Source: Bacillota bacterium (GTDB lineage Bacteria > Bacillota > Negativicutes > Sporomusales > UBA7701). From it: 64,000 nucleotides of DNA. Numbering within the stretch: position 1 is the first letter of the stretch; each line of letters begins with the position of its first letter. The stretch covers positions 1 through 64,000 of the forward strand of contig JAEZJM010000029.1 of NCBI GenBank assembly GCA_023415775.1, read 5' to 3'. Both the position numbers and the translations under genes were made by a program. Shown piece by piece: positions 47,701-55,925 of this stretch. A model generated the notes under the pieces. It did no database searches, was not told the origin of the DNA, and was given only the letters and a program-made list of their open reading frames with translations.

Positions 47701-47715
47701 ACGCTCCGGGTTATT
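47686..47715 (+). terminator. Terminator overlapping the acyltransferase stop
   Basis: AACCCGGAGCG, loop TAAA (stop codon), CGCTCCGGGTTATTTATT. Confidence 0.88.
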
Positions 47716-48413
47716 TATTCGGGTTTGTCGACTCTGACGACGAGGAAGGCGCCCATGGAGGGTATGTGTTTCTGGCACCAGCGCTCGAAGGCGTCGGGGT
47801 GGCGGATGAGGGCGGCGGGGGCGAAGGGGGGCACGAAAATTGTGCCGCGCCAGGCGGTTATCCGGTGAGGGGCGAGGTAGGCGCGGAGGTCGCCGAGGCT
47901 GTGGAAGGTGGCGTGGCGGAAGACGGATTTTTTGAGGTAGGTTTTGAGGCGGCGCTGCCACGCCCAGGGGCTGAGGCTGCCAAGGGTGGCGACGACGAGG
48001 CGGCCGCCTGGTTTGACGATGCGGTACATGTCCTGGAGGCAGGCGCGGGGGTCGGTGAAGAATTCCATGGCGGTGATGCTGGTGACCATGTCGAAGCTGG
48101 CAGCGGCGAAGGGTAGGGCGGCGGCGTCGCCCGTGAGGAAGGCGACGGCGTCGCCGTGGCGGGCGGTGCGGTGGGCGGCGATGGCGAGCATCTCGGGGGA
48201 GATGTCGACGCCGGTGACGCGGGCGCCGGCCTGGAGGAGTTCGGCGGTGTAGATGCCGGTGCCGCAGCCGATGTCGGCAACGGTCATGCCGGGGGCGGGG
48301 GCGGCGAGGGCCATGACGGCTTCGCGCTCGAAGCGGTGGACGTAGCGCCCGTGGGGGGTGGCGAACCAGGCGTCGTATTTGGCGGCGAGTTCGTGGAAGT
48401 AGTTGGCGTTCAT
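47715..48413 (-). CDS. Class I SAM-dependent methyltransferase, 232 aa
   Basis: Rossmann-fold methyltransferase of the ubiE/Methyltransf_11 type. VADIGCGTGIYTAELLQAGA near residue 45 is the SAM-binding motif I, VTGVDISPEMLAIA near 66 is motif post-I, and FDMVTSITAMEFF near 105 and IVKPGGRLVVATLG near 132 are motifs II and III. Substrate unknown. The start overlaps the stop of the upstream 466-aa gene by four bases (ATGA), so they are coupled. Confidence 0.92.
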   Translation of the reverse strand: MNANYFHELAAKYDAWFATPHGRYVHRFEREAVMALAAPAPGMTVADIGCGTGIYTAELLQAGARVTGVDISPEMLAIAAHRTARHGDAVAFLTGDAAALPFAAASFDMVTSITAMEFFTDPRACLQDMYRIVKPGGRLVVATLGSLSPWAWQRRLKTYLKKSVFRHATFHSLGDLRAYLAPHRITAWRGTIFVPPFAPAALIRHPDAFERWCQKHIPSMGAFLVVRVDKPE

Positions 48414-49810
48414 AGCAGGAAGCCCAGCTTTTGTTTGTCGGCGTCGGTGAGGAGGACGGGGGCGGCGAGTTCGGCGCTGATGACGGCGCGCCTGGCCTGG
48501 CGGCCCCTGGCCCGCAGCCAGTAGGCGGCGAGGAGCTGGCAGAAGCGTTTGGCGGCCCGGGGGTTGGCCCGGTCGGCCCCGGACCAGCAGCGGAGGAATT
48601 CGGTGAGGATGTCGCCGACGGTGGTGACCATGTCCTGGCGGGCGGCGAATTCGGCGACGGCGAGGCTTTCGCGGACGATGAGGTAGAGGGCCTGGGGACG
48701 GAAGTCGGCGGCGTGCTCGGGGGTGGCGAATTTGAGTTCGAGGGCGAGCAGTTCGCGGCCGATCTCAAGGAGGGGCAGGACGAGGGCGAAGCCTTCGGCG
48801 AGGCCGTGGCGCTGGATGGCCATCCTGGCGGTCTGGCCGGCGCCGGCGAGGGATGCTTCCCAGTGTTTGCGGTCGGCGGCGGCGAGGGAGATGCGCAGGG
48901 CGCATTCGCCGATGGCGGGGGCGAGGGCGCTGCGGGGGCGGAGGCTGGCGGTGCCGGCGAGGTTGTGCCATTCTTTGACGAGGGCGGCGCGGTCCGCGGG
49001 CGGCCACAGGCCGCTCTCGCCCCGGCGGGCGGCGAATGCGGCGAGGATAGCGAACATGGTGCCGTCGTTGTTTTGGACGATGCGGTGGAGCCAGGCGCAG
49101 ACAAGGGCGGCGAGTTCGGCGGCCGGCTGGCCGGCGAGCCGGGCGGGCAGGACGGCGTCGAGACGGGTGACGATTTCGCGGAAGAGGTCGCCGTCGCGGC
49201 GGCGGAGGACGAGGATGCCGGTGGTTCTGAGTACTTTGAGGGCGGCGACGGCGGTGGGCCGGTCGTTTTCCCAGCCGGTTTTTTCGAGGAGGGCAAAAAT
49301 AATTTCGGCCGCTTTCGCAGCCAAAAAGTTGTATCGTTCGCGCAGGGCGACGGCGGCGATGGTGGTCAGCTGCTCGGCGGCGGCCGGCACGGCTTCGTCC
49401 GGCAGGCGTCTGAGGAGCAGGCGGAAGGCGTCGAGGACGGCGGCGGCGGTGTCGGGCTGTTTGGCGCGGATGGCCCGCGCGGCTAAAGCGCCGAGCTGGA
49501 CGGCTTCGCCTTGCCGGGTGATGCCTTGTCCGTATACGGTTTTGATGAGTTCGATGGCCTGGTAGGCGCTTTGTTCGTCTTTGCCGCTTACGGCGGCGTG
49601 GACGAGGCCGAAGAGCTGCCGCAGGAGGTCGCTGGTTTCGGGGTTCAGGCGGCTGCGTTTGAGGCGGGCGACTCTGGCGGCGAGGCGGCGGTGCCGCCCG
49701 GCGAAGCCGCGGGAGCGTTTATAGCGGAAGGCGGCGAGCAGAAGCAGGACAACAGCGACCGCGGCCGCGGCGTATATCCAGACGGGCTCGATCGCGTCCA
49801 GTATTTCCAT
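48410..49810 (-). CDS. Membrane-anchored helical-repeat hypothetical protein, 466 aa
   Basis: Begins MEILDAIEPVWIYAAAAVAV with one TM helix (about residues 12-28), followed by a basic KRSRGFAGRHRRLAARVARLK segment and then ~420 residues of Ala/Leu-rich helices, with HEAT/armadillo-like spacing (for example PDTAAAVLDAFRLLLRRLP and AAAEQLTTIAAVALRE). No known domain. It should face the cytoplasm as a scaffold. It is translationally coupled to the methyltransferase downstream. ATG 49810 is close to a GGGAGAGGC. A long open frame on the opposite strand is an artefact of GC-rich codons. Confidence 0.82.
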   Translation of the reverse strand: MEILDAIEPVWIYAAAAVAVVLLLLAAFRYKRSRGFAGRHRRLAARVARLKRSRLNPETSDLLRQLFGLVHAAVSGKDEQSAYQAIELIKTVYGQGITRQGEAVQLGALAARAIRAKQPDTAAAVLDAFRLLLRRLPDEAVPAAAEQLTTIAAVALRERYNFLAAKAAEIIFALLEKTGWENDRPTAVAALKVLRTTGILVLRRRDGDLFREIVTRLDAVLPARLAGQPAAELAALVCAWLHRIVQNNDGTMFAILAAFAARRGESGLWPPADRAALVKEWHNLAGTASLRPRSALAPAIGECALRISLAAADRKHWEASLAGAGQTARMAIQRHGLAEGFALVLPLLEIGRELLALELKFATPEHAADFRPQALYLIVRESLAVAEFAARQDMVTTVGDILTEFLRCWSGADRANPRAAKRFCQLLAAYWLRARGRQARRAVISAELAAPVLLTDADKQKLGFLL

Positions 49811-49866
49811 GCCTCTCCCCTCCCCTCTTCTCTCGTCTTCTTCAGGTTATCTCTAGATAGTATTCA

Positions 49867-50041
49867 GGGCTTTTTAGAAAGCTCCAGATGCAAGGCGCAC
49901 CGGAAGCTGCCACCGGAAGCGTACACGTAGTACGCTGCACCCGTAAAGGGTAGGCCGCAGTTCTAACCGCTAAAGCGCTAAGAACTGCGCACAGGATGGC
50001 AGCTGAGGAGCAACGCAGCAGCTGGACTTTATAAAAAGCCC
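49867..50041 (+). repeat. Palindromic repeat family A, copy 6, interrupted by module D
   Basis: Outer arms GGGCTTTTTAGAAAGCTCCA and CTGGACTTTATAAAAAGCCC pair, although their bases differ from the other copies. It holds AAGGCGCACCGGAAG and GAGGAGCAACGCAGCAG. Compared with copy 3, 55 bp (49938-49992) are inserted just before AGGATGGCAG. Confidence 0.83.
49938..49992 (+). repeat. Nested hairpin module D, copy 2
   Basis: Stem GCAGTTCT/AGAACTGC (49957-49964 and 49981-49988) with the 16-base loop AACCGCTAAAGCGCTA, the same loop as at 5198-5213 apart from one base, while the stem differs at five of eight pairs and still pairs. Confidence 0.78.
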
Positions 50042-50046
50042 TGCCT

Positions 50047-51801
50047 TTATTTGGCGTTGATTTGGCCTTTATAAATTACGCCCCGCGCCGAATCGACGGT
50101 GACGGTGATGCCGTCGGTGAGTTGTTCGGTGGCGCCGTCGACGCCGACGACAACGGGCAGGCCGTAGCTGATGCCGATGATGGCGGCGTGGGATGTGAAG
50201 CCGCCTTCTTCGGTGACGATGGCGGCGGCTTTGGCGGCGAAGGGCGCGGTTTCTTCGTCGACGGTGCTGACGACGAGGATGTCGCCGGGGACGAATTTTT
50301 CGGTTATGTCGCCGGGGGTGCGGGCTACGCAGACTTTGCCGGTGACGACTCGCTGGCCGATGCCGGTGCCGCGGAGGAGGATGCTGCCGACGATGACGAC
50401 TCTGATCATGTTGGTGGTGCCTTTGGTGCCTGCCGGGACGCCGGCGGTGATGACGACGAGGTCGCCTTCTTTGACGACGCCGGCGGAAAGGGCGAGGGCG
50501 ATGGCGTTGGCGACCATTTCGTCGGTGTTTTGGGCGCCGGAGCCGAGGACGGGGTGTACGCCCCAGTAGAGTTGGCAGCGTCTGAGGGTCTTGGCCCGCG
50601 GGGTGACGGCGACGATGGCGGCCTGGGGACGGTAGCGGGCGACCATGCGGGCGGTGAAGCCTGATTCGGAGATGGTGATGATGGCGCCGGCGCCGAGTTC
50701 GTGGGCGACCTGGACGGTGGCGTGGCTGATGGCGCCGGTGGTGGTGCGCTGGACGGTGAGGCCTTTGGCGAGGAGGATGTCGCTGTAGTCAAGGGCGGCT
50801 TCGGTGCGCGCGGCGATGCGGGCCATGGTTTCGAGGGCTTCGACGGGGTAGGCCCCGGCGGCGGTTTCGCCGCTGAGCATGATGGCGTCGCTGCCGTCGA
50901 AGATGGCGTTGGCGATGTCGCTGGCTTCGGCTCTGGTGGGCCGGGGGTTGGCGAGCATGGATTCTAGCATCTGGGTGGCGGTGATGACGGGTTTGCCGGC
51001 GGCGTTGCATTTTTCGATGAGGAGCTTCTGGACGATGGGCACTTCTTCGGTGGGGATTTCGACGCCGAGGTCGCCGCGGGCGACCATGATGCCGTCGGCT
51101 ACTTTGAGGATTTCGTCGATGTTTTCCACGCCTTCGGCGTTTTCTATTTTGGCGATGATGTCCATGGCGGCGCCGGTTTCTTCGATGACTTTGCGGATGG
51201 CGAGGACGTCGGCGGCCCGCTGGACGAAGGAGGCGGCGACAAGGTCGAGGCCCTGTTCGACGCCGAAGATGATGTCGGCGACGTCCTGTTCTGAGAGGGG
51301 CGGCAGGTTTACGGCGACGCCGGGGGCGGCGACGCGTTTGCTACTGCTGATTTCCCCGCCGTTTTCGACGGTGGTGACGATGTCGTCGCCGGCGATTTTT
51401 TCGACTTTGAGGCTGATGAGGCCGTCGGCGAGGAGGATGGTGGCGCCGGGGGAGACTTCGCGGGGCAGGCCTTTGTGGTTGACGGATACTGTCCGGTTGT
51501 CGCCGGCTACTTCGCGGGCGGTGAGGATGAATTGCTGGCCGGCCTCGAGGGTGACTTTGCTGGCGGCGATTTTGCCGATGCGCATTTCCGGCCCTTTGGT
51601 GTCGAGCATGAGGGCGACGGGGATGCGGCATTCCTCGGCGGCGGCGCGAACCATGGCGATGCGCCGGGCGTGGTCGGCGTGGCTGCCGTGGGAAAAGTTG
51701 AAGCGGGCGACGTCCATGCCGCCCCTGATCAGTGCTTGCAGGATGCCTGGTTTGTCGGTGCTGGGACCGACGGTGCAGACGATTTTTGTCTTTTTCAGCA
51801 T
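50047..51801 (-). CDS. pyk: Pyruvate kinase with C-terminal PEP-utilising domain
   Basis: Final step of glycolysis: PEP + ADP to pyruvate + ATP. 584 residues. KTKIVCTVGPSTDKPGI at the start, DVARFNFSHGSHADH near 30, LDTKGPEMRIG near 65, IAKIENAEGVENIDEIL near 215 and MVARGDLGVEIPTEEVP near 240 are canonical. Residues ~485-584 are the extra PEP-utiliser mobile domain, with EEGGFTSHAAIIGISYGLPVVVG (His present), found in Bacillus-type enzymes. ATG follows CAAGGAGAAAACAC. The small 65-aa gene lies 15 bases upstream. Confidence 0.97.
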   Translation of the reverse strand: MLKKTKIVCTVGPSTDKPGILQALIRGGMDVARFNFSHGSHADHARRIAMVRAAAEECRIPVALMLDTKGPEMRIGKIAASKVTLEAGQQFILTAREVAGDNRTVSVNHKGLPREVSPGATILLADGLISLKVEKIAGDDIVTTVENGGEISSSKRVAAPGVAVNLPPLSEQDVADIIFGVEQGLDLVAASFVQRAADVLAIRKVIEETGAAMDIIAKIENAEGVENIDEILKVADGIMVARGDLGVEIPTEEVPIVQKLLIEKCNAAGKPVITATQMLESMLANPRPTRAEASDIANAIFDGSDAIMLSGETAAGAYPVEALETMARIAARTEAALDYSDILLAKGLTVQRTTTGAISHATVQVAHELGAGAIITISESGFTARMVARYRPQAAIVAVTPRAKTLRRCQLYWGVHPVLGSGAQNTDEMVANAIALALSAGVVKEGDLVVITAGVPAGTKGTTNMIRVVIVGSILLRGTGIGQRVVTGKVCVARTPGDITEKFVPGDILVVSTVDEETAPFAAKAAAIVTEEGGFTSHAAIIGISYGLPVVVGVDGATEQLTDGITVTVDSARGVIYKGQINAK

Positions 51802-51816
51802 GTGTTTTCTCCTTGC

Positions 51817-52014
51817 CTATTTGGCGGCGAACTGGCAGAGTACGGCGTGGGCTTCGTCGGCTTCCGATTCAAGGACCATTACTTCGTAGAGTCCGTCGCC
51901 GAGCATGGCGATCCCGGCCGGCCGGATGTTGGCGAGCACGCCTTCTTCGGAGAGCAGGTCCCTGATTTCTTCCGCTTGCGCACGGTTGGCTGCTATATAC
52001 ACGACTGTCCACAT
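51817..52014 (-). CDS. Small DUF2007-like protein, 65 aa
   Basis: Begins MWTVVYIAANRAQAEEIRDL and continues EEGVLANIRPAG and LYEVMVLESEADEAHAVL, a beta-alpha-beta ferredoxin-like pattern seen in DUF2007 'putative signal transducing' proteins. Soluble and likely cytoplasmic. ATG follows CCTGGAGGCGGCATC. It is 15 bases upstream of pyk, therefore in the same transcript, and 24 bases after the sigma-54 activator gene. Confidence 0.75.
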   Translation of the reverse strand: MWTVVYIAANRAQAEEIRDLLSEEGVLANIRPAGIAMLGDGLYEVMVLESEADEAHAVLCQFAAK

Positions 52015-52038
52015 GATGCCGCCTCCAGGATAGTAAGA

Positions 52039-54126
52039 TTATACGCTGAGGCCGTATTTTTTGAGCTTTTGGTAAAAACCGGACCGATGGATGCCGAGGA
52101 TCTGCGCGGCTTTGCTTTTGTTGCCGCCGGCGGCTTCAAGCGCCTTATAGATTGCTTGTTTCTCCGTGTCACCCATTATTCCTGCTAATTGTTTCCCGGC
52201 TTCGTCGAGGTCTTTGTTTTTGTGTTGTTTTTTGAGGACGGGCGGCAGGTTGTCGGGAGTTATGACGGCTTCTTCGTCCATGAGGTTGACGGCGCGTTCG
52301 AGGATGTTTTCCAGTTCCCGCACGTTGCCGGGCCATAAGTATTCCATAAGGATTTCCATGGCCTCGGGGGAAACACCTTCCACCCAGTGGGGGGTCTGGT
52401 TGTTAAGTTTTTTGAGGAGGGTGCTGGCAAGGAGGGGTATGTCTTCTTTGCGTTCCCGCAAAGGCGGAATTTGCAGGGAGATGATGTTGAGCCGGTAGTA
52501 GAGGTCCTGGCGGAATCCGCCGCGCTCGATCATGCCTTCGAGGTCGCGGTTGGTGGCGGCGATGACCCGGACGTCGACTTTGACGGGTTTTGTCCCCCCC
52601 ACTCTCTCTATTTCCCGCTCTTGGAGGACTCTGAGAAGTTTGGCCTGCATGGCGAGGGTCATGTCGCCGATTTCGTCGAGGAAGATGGAGCCGCCGTTGG
52701 CGAGTTCGAATTTGCCGGGTTTGCCGCCGCGGCGGGCGCCGGTGAAGGCGCCTTCGTCGTAGCCGAAGAGTTCGGATTCGAGGAGGTTTTCGGGGACGGC
52801 GGCGCAGTTGACTTTGATGAGCGGGCCGTGCATGCGGCCGGAGGCGTGGTGGATGGCGTGGGCGAAGAGTTCTTTGCCTGTGCCGCTCTCGCCGAGGATG
52901 AGGACGGTGGAGTTGCCTTTTGCCGCCCTGATGGCGACGGTTTTTATCCACTCCATTTTTTCGCTGTTGCCGACGATGCTGTCGAAGGTGAACTTTCCGC
53001 CCTGGACTTTGCGCAGCTCTTCTTTGTAGTATTCTAACTGGTGCTGCAGGGCATTCATCTGGCGGGCCATGGCTTTAAGGTCTTTGAGGTCTTTGAAGAC
53101 GCTTTTGCCGACGGCGCCGATCACTTCGCCGTCTTTGATGATGGGGATGCGGGTGACGACGCAGTCTTTGTCTTTGATGCGCTGGATTTCGGCGACTTCG
53201 GCTTTGCCGGTGGCGGCGACGATGTGCATGCGGGTGTTGTCGATTACTTCGGTGACGTGCTTGCCGATGACGTCGTGCTGGTCGAGGCCCAGGTAGTCGC
53301 CGTAGGAGGAGTTCATCATCCTGATATAGCCTTTTTTGTCGACGATGACGATGTTTTCGAAGAAGCTTTCGAGAGCCGATTCGAGGGTGCTTTTGAGGCT
53401 TTTGACTTCTTCGAGTTCGGCGACGATGGCGGAGAGCTGGGTGATGTCCTGGAAGATGGCGACGGCGCCGACGACTTTGTTGTTTTTTAGTATTGGCGAG
53501 CGGTTGGTGAGAATCTGGCAGTTGCCGAGGTTCTGCTTTTGGTTGAGCTCGGGGGCGCCGCGCTCGAGTACCCGGCGGAGGCCGGTGTTGGGCATGACGT
53601 CGTCCACCAGCCTGCCGATGACGTTGGCGGCGCTTTGTCCGGTGAGGTTTTCGGCGGCGCGGTTGAACATGGTGACGATGCCTTCGGCGTTGGTGACGAT
53701 GACGCCGTTGTACATGGCGTTGAGTACGGCCTGCATTTCTTCGGCGAGGAGGAGGGATTTCTCGGATAGGTATTTGACGAGGTCGGTGCGGCTGATGATG
53801 CCGATGGGGCGATTTTCTGCGTCAACGACCGGGAAGACGCTGTAGTTGAAGATGCGGTTGGGGTTCTGGAGTTCGCTTAAGGATACGGTGTCGCGCAGGG
53901 TGAAGACACCGGTGGTCATTATTTCGCCGACTTGTTTGGCCATCCGGTTTTTTGCCTGTGCTTTGATGAGGTGCGATTTCGTTATCAGCCCGATCAGATG
54001 GCCGCTGCCGTCGACGACGGGCGCTCCGTCGATGCGGTTGCGGTCGAATATCTCGACCGCCTCCTGGAGGGTCATTGTGGGCGGAAACGTGAATACCCGC
54101 GAATTCATGATGTCGGATACGCGCAT
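52039..54126 (-). CDS. Sigma-54-dependent transcriptional activator (CBS-CBS-PAS-PAS-AAA-HTH), 695 aa
   Basis: Enhancer-binding protein. Residues ~1-120 are two CBS domains (MRVSDIMNSRVFTFPP; QVGEIMTTGVFTLRD). Residues ~125-240 and ~250-360 are PAS domains. Residues ~385-620 are the sigma-54 interaction AAA+ module, with Walker A GESGTGKELFAHAIH, the GAFTGA loop, DEIGDM (Walker B) and RLNIISLQIPPLRERKEDIP. The C-terminus NKSKAAQILGIHRSGFYQKL is a Fis-type HTH. CBS domains suggest sensing of nucleotides or acyl-CoA. Two canonical sigma-54 promoters lie 3 kb away at 57.1-57.4 kb, the likely targets. Confidence 0.94.
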   Translation of the reverse strand: MRVSDIMNSRVFTFPPTMTLQEAVEIFDRNRIDGAPVVDGSGHLIGLITKSHLIKAQAKNRMAKQVGEIMTTGVFTLRDTVSLSELQNPNRIFNYSVFPVVDAENRPIGIISRTDLVKYLSEKSLLLAEEMQAVLNAMYNGVIVTNAEGIVTMFNRAAENLTGQSAANVIGRLVDDVMPNTGLRRVLERGAPELNQKQNLGNCQILTNRSPILKNNKVVGAVAIFQDITQLSAIVAELEEVKSLKSTLESALESFFENIVIVDKKGYIRMMNSSYGDYLGLDQHDVIGKHVTEVIDNTRMHIVAATGKAEVAEIQRIKDKDCVVTRIPIIKDGEVIGAVGKSVFKDLKDLKAMARQMNALQHQLEYYKEELRKVQGGKFTFDSIVGNSEKMEWIKTVAIRAAKGNSTVLILGESGTGKELFAHAIHHASGRMHGPLIKVNCAAVPENLLESELFGYDEGAFTGARRGGKPGKFELANGGSIFLDEIGDMTLAMQAKLLRVLQEREIERVGGTKPVKVDVRVIAATNRDLEGMIERGGFRQDLYYRLNIISLQIPPLRERKEDIPLLASTLLKKLNNQTPHWVEGVSPEAMEILMEYLWPGNVRELENILERAVNLMDEEAVITPDNLPPVLKKQHKNKDLDEAGKQLAGIMGDTEKQAIYKALEAAGGNKSKAAQILGIHRSGFYQKLKKYGLSV

Positions 54127-54343
54127 TGCTGAGCCACCTCTCTTTTACAGCAAAGGTTAGACACCGGTACGGAAAACCCTGCTAGACAGTGTATATTTTT
54201 TTAGACAACAAAATTTTACGCCGGGGGTGCACCCCGGCGAGCATTTTTTTGCACAGGCGATGAATTTTTTTTCGCACTGTTTTATCAGGGAGGAGTCGCT
54301 TTGAAGGAGCGTTGCCATTCGCCGTAGAATTAATGCGGCAGAA

Positions 54344-54898
54344 TTATTTGATGAGGGGCAGGATGGCTTTGAATTCCGGTCCGTCCGACCTTTCGAGCCA
54401 CTCGTACAGGGCGATTTCGACGGCTGAGACGACGCCACCGGCCTGACGGATTTTGGCGAGACCGAGTTCTTTGTTGGCCGGGGCCCGCGAGCCGACGGCG
54501 TCGGCGATGACGTGGACGCCGAGCCCCCGGTGGAGGGCTTCGAGGGCGGTCTGCTGAACGCAGATGTGGGCTTCGATGCCGACGAGGACGAGGTTTTTGG
54601 CGCGGTGGGCGGCGAGGGCTTCCGCAAAACCTTGGGCCCCGAAGCAGCCGAATACGGTTTTTCCAAGGGGGGCGAAAACGGGGAAGATGCCGGCGAGGGC
54701 GACGTTTGTGGGGCCGAGGCCTTTGGGGTATTGTTCGGTGACGATGACGGGCACACCGAGGGTCTGGGCGAATTTGACCATTTTGATGTTGTTTTCGAGG
54801 ACGGTCTGCCAGTCGTGGATGGCGTGGAGGAGTTTGTCCTGGACGTCGACGACGACGAGGACGCTGCCGGCTTTGTCGAGCTTGTGGGGATGAGGCAT
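54344..54898 (-). CDS. Isochorismatase-family cysteine hydrolase, 184 aa
   Basis: Nicotinamidase/isochorismatase fold. VLVVVDVQDKLLHAIHDW near residue 10 carries the catalytic Asp, TEQYPKGLGPT near 55 is the usual loop, and LVGIEAHICVQQTALEAL near 104 carries the nucleophile Cys. Substrate unknown (members hydrolyse isochorismate, nicotinamide, N-carbamoyl compounds). I take ATG 54898 with GGGAGGTAG upstream; ATG 54928 is in frame but has no signal. Single gene between the sigma-54 activator and repeat A7. Confidence 0.9.
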   Translation of the reverse strand: MPHPHKLDKAGSVLVVVDVQDKLLHAIHDWQTVLENNIKMVKFAQTLGVPVIVTEQYPKGLGPTNVALAGIFPVFAPLGKTVFGCFGAQGFAEALAAHRAKNLVLVGIEAHICVQQTALEALHRGLGVHVIADAVGSRAPANKELGLAKIRQAGGVVSAVEIALYEWLERSDGPEFKAILPLIK

Positions 54899-54949
54899 GA
54901 TTGCATCTACCTCCCGATGTTTTTTCAACTCTATTGTAGCACAGACTGA

Positions 54950-55071
54950 GGCCGTTCAGAAGCCCCGCAGGCAAGGCGCACCGGAGGCTGGCCCGCGCCG
55001 GCGTACTTGGTTGCGTACGTCAAGCGGGCCGGCCGAGGAGCAACGAAGCCTGCGGGGCTTATCACCGGCCG
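54950..55071 (+). repeat. Palindromic repeat family A, copy 7
   Basis: The clearest hairpin of the family: GGCCG..., then AAGCCCCGCAGGC pairing with GCCTGCGGGGCTT, GGCTGGCCCGC pairing with GCGGGCCGGCC, and the tip GGCGTACTTGGTTGCGTACGTC. The unpaired blocks AAGGCGCACCGGA and GAGGAGCAACG are unchanged. Confidence 0.87.
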
Positions 55072-55074
55072 CAA

Positions 55075-55110
55075 ATAAAAACCCCGCGCGTAGAGAGGTA
55101 CGCACGGGGT
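55075..55110 (-). terminator. Terminator after fabG/phaB
   Basis: On the minus strand ACCCCGTGCGTA-CCTCTC-TACGCGCGGGGT followed by TTTTATTTGC. Confidence 0.88.
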
Positions 55111-55136
55111 ATGTAATGGGTGCACGCCCGAGGTGG

Positions 55137-55877
55137 CTAGATGGTGCATGCCCCATCGACGCTGAGTACGGCGCCGTTGATGTATTTGGCGTCGTCGGAG
55201 GCGAGGAAGGCGAAGGCGGCGGCGATTTCCTCCGGTTCGGCTAGACGGCCGGCGGGAATTTTGATGATGATTTTTTCCTGGAGGACCTGTTCGGGGATTT
55301 TGCGAACCATTTCGGTGCCGGTGAAACCAGGAGCTACGCAGTTGAAGCGCAGGCCGTTTTTGGCCATTTCTTTGGCCCAGGATTTGGTCATGCCGATAAC
55401 GCCCCATTTTGTGGCGGCGTAGTTGGTCTGGCCCATGTTACCGTAAATGCCGACGATGGAGGAGGTGGTGAGGACGACGCCGGCCTGCTGCTCCAGCATG
55501 GTGGGCAGGGCGGCGGAGGTGCAGTTGAAGACGCCGGTGAGGTTTACGCCGATCACGGCGTCCCAGGATTCTTTGGCCATTTTTTTCATCATGGCATCTT
55601 TGGTGATGCCGGCGTTGTTGATGAGCACGTCGACCCGGCCGAAGGCCTGCTTGGCGGCGGCAACCATGTTCTGGCAGCTTTCGAGGTTGGTGACGTCGAC
55701 TTTGACGTAGACGGCCTGACTGCCAAGAGCTTTTACGGCTTCGACGGTTGCGGCGCCGTCGGCGAAATCGGCGACGACGATTTTGGCGCCTTCTTCGGCG
55801 AAGCGCATAGCGGTGGCTTTGCCGATGCCGCCGGCGGCGCCGGTGATGAGCACTACTTTATCCTTGAGACCTCTCAT
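55137..55877 (-). CDS. 3-oxoacyl-[ACP]/acetoacetyl-CoA reductase (FabG/PhaB-type SDR), 246 aa
   Basis: Short-chain dehydrogenase giving an (R)-3-hydroxyacyl product. GAAGGIGKATAMRFAEEGA near residue 13 is the NADPH-binding loop, NNAGITKDAMM near 87 is typical of FabG/PhaB, SSIVGIYGNMGQTNYAATK near 138 contains the catalytic Ser-Tyr-Lys, and GFTGTEMVRKIP near 183 is the substrate lid. It is 48 bases downstream of thiolase and under the same sigma-54 promoter, so the natural substrate is probably acetoacetyl-CoA (PhaB role) rather than ACP. A terminator closes the unit. Confidence 0.92.
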   Translation of the reverse strand: MRGLKDKVVLITGAAGGIGKATAMRFAEEGAKIVVADFADGAATVEAVKALGSQAVYVKVDVTNLESCQNMVAAAKQAFGRVDVLINNAGITKDAMMKKMAKESWDAVIGVNLTGVFNCTSAALPTMLEQQAGVVLTTSSIVGIYGNMGQTNYAATKWGVIGMTKSWAKEMAKNGLRFNCVAPGFTGTEMVRKIPEQVLQEKIIIKIPAGRLAEPEEIAAAFAFLASDDAKYINGAVLSVDGACTI

Positions 55878-55925
55878 TGACTATCCCTCCCAGTGTTTGA
55901 TGTTCGCGGTTGCGCTTTTGCGGGA

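Noticed and set aside
46531..49296. A 921-codon open frame on the minus strand across the DMT, acyltransferase, methyltransferase and 466-aa genes
   Set aside because: Pro/Arg/Ser-rich low-complexity product, antisense or out of frame to four well-supported genes; typical of GC-rich third-position bias.
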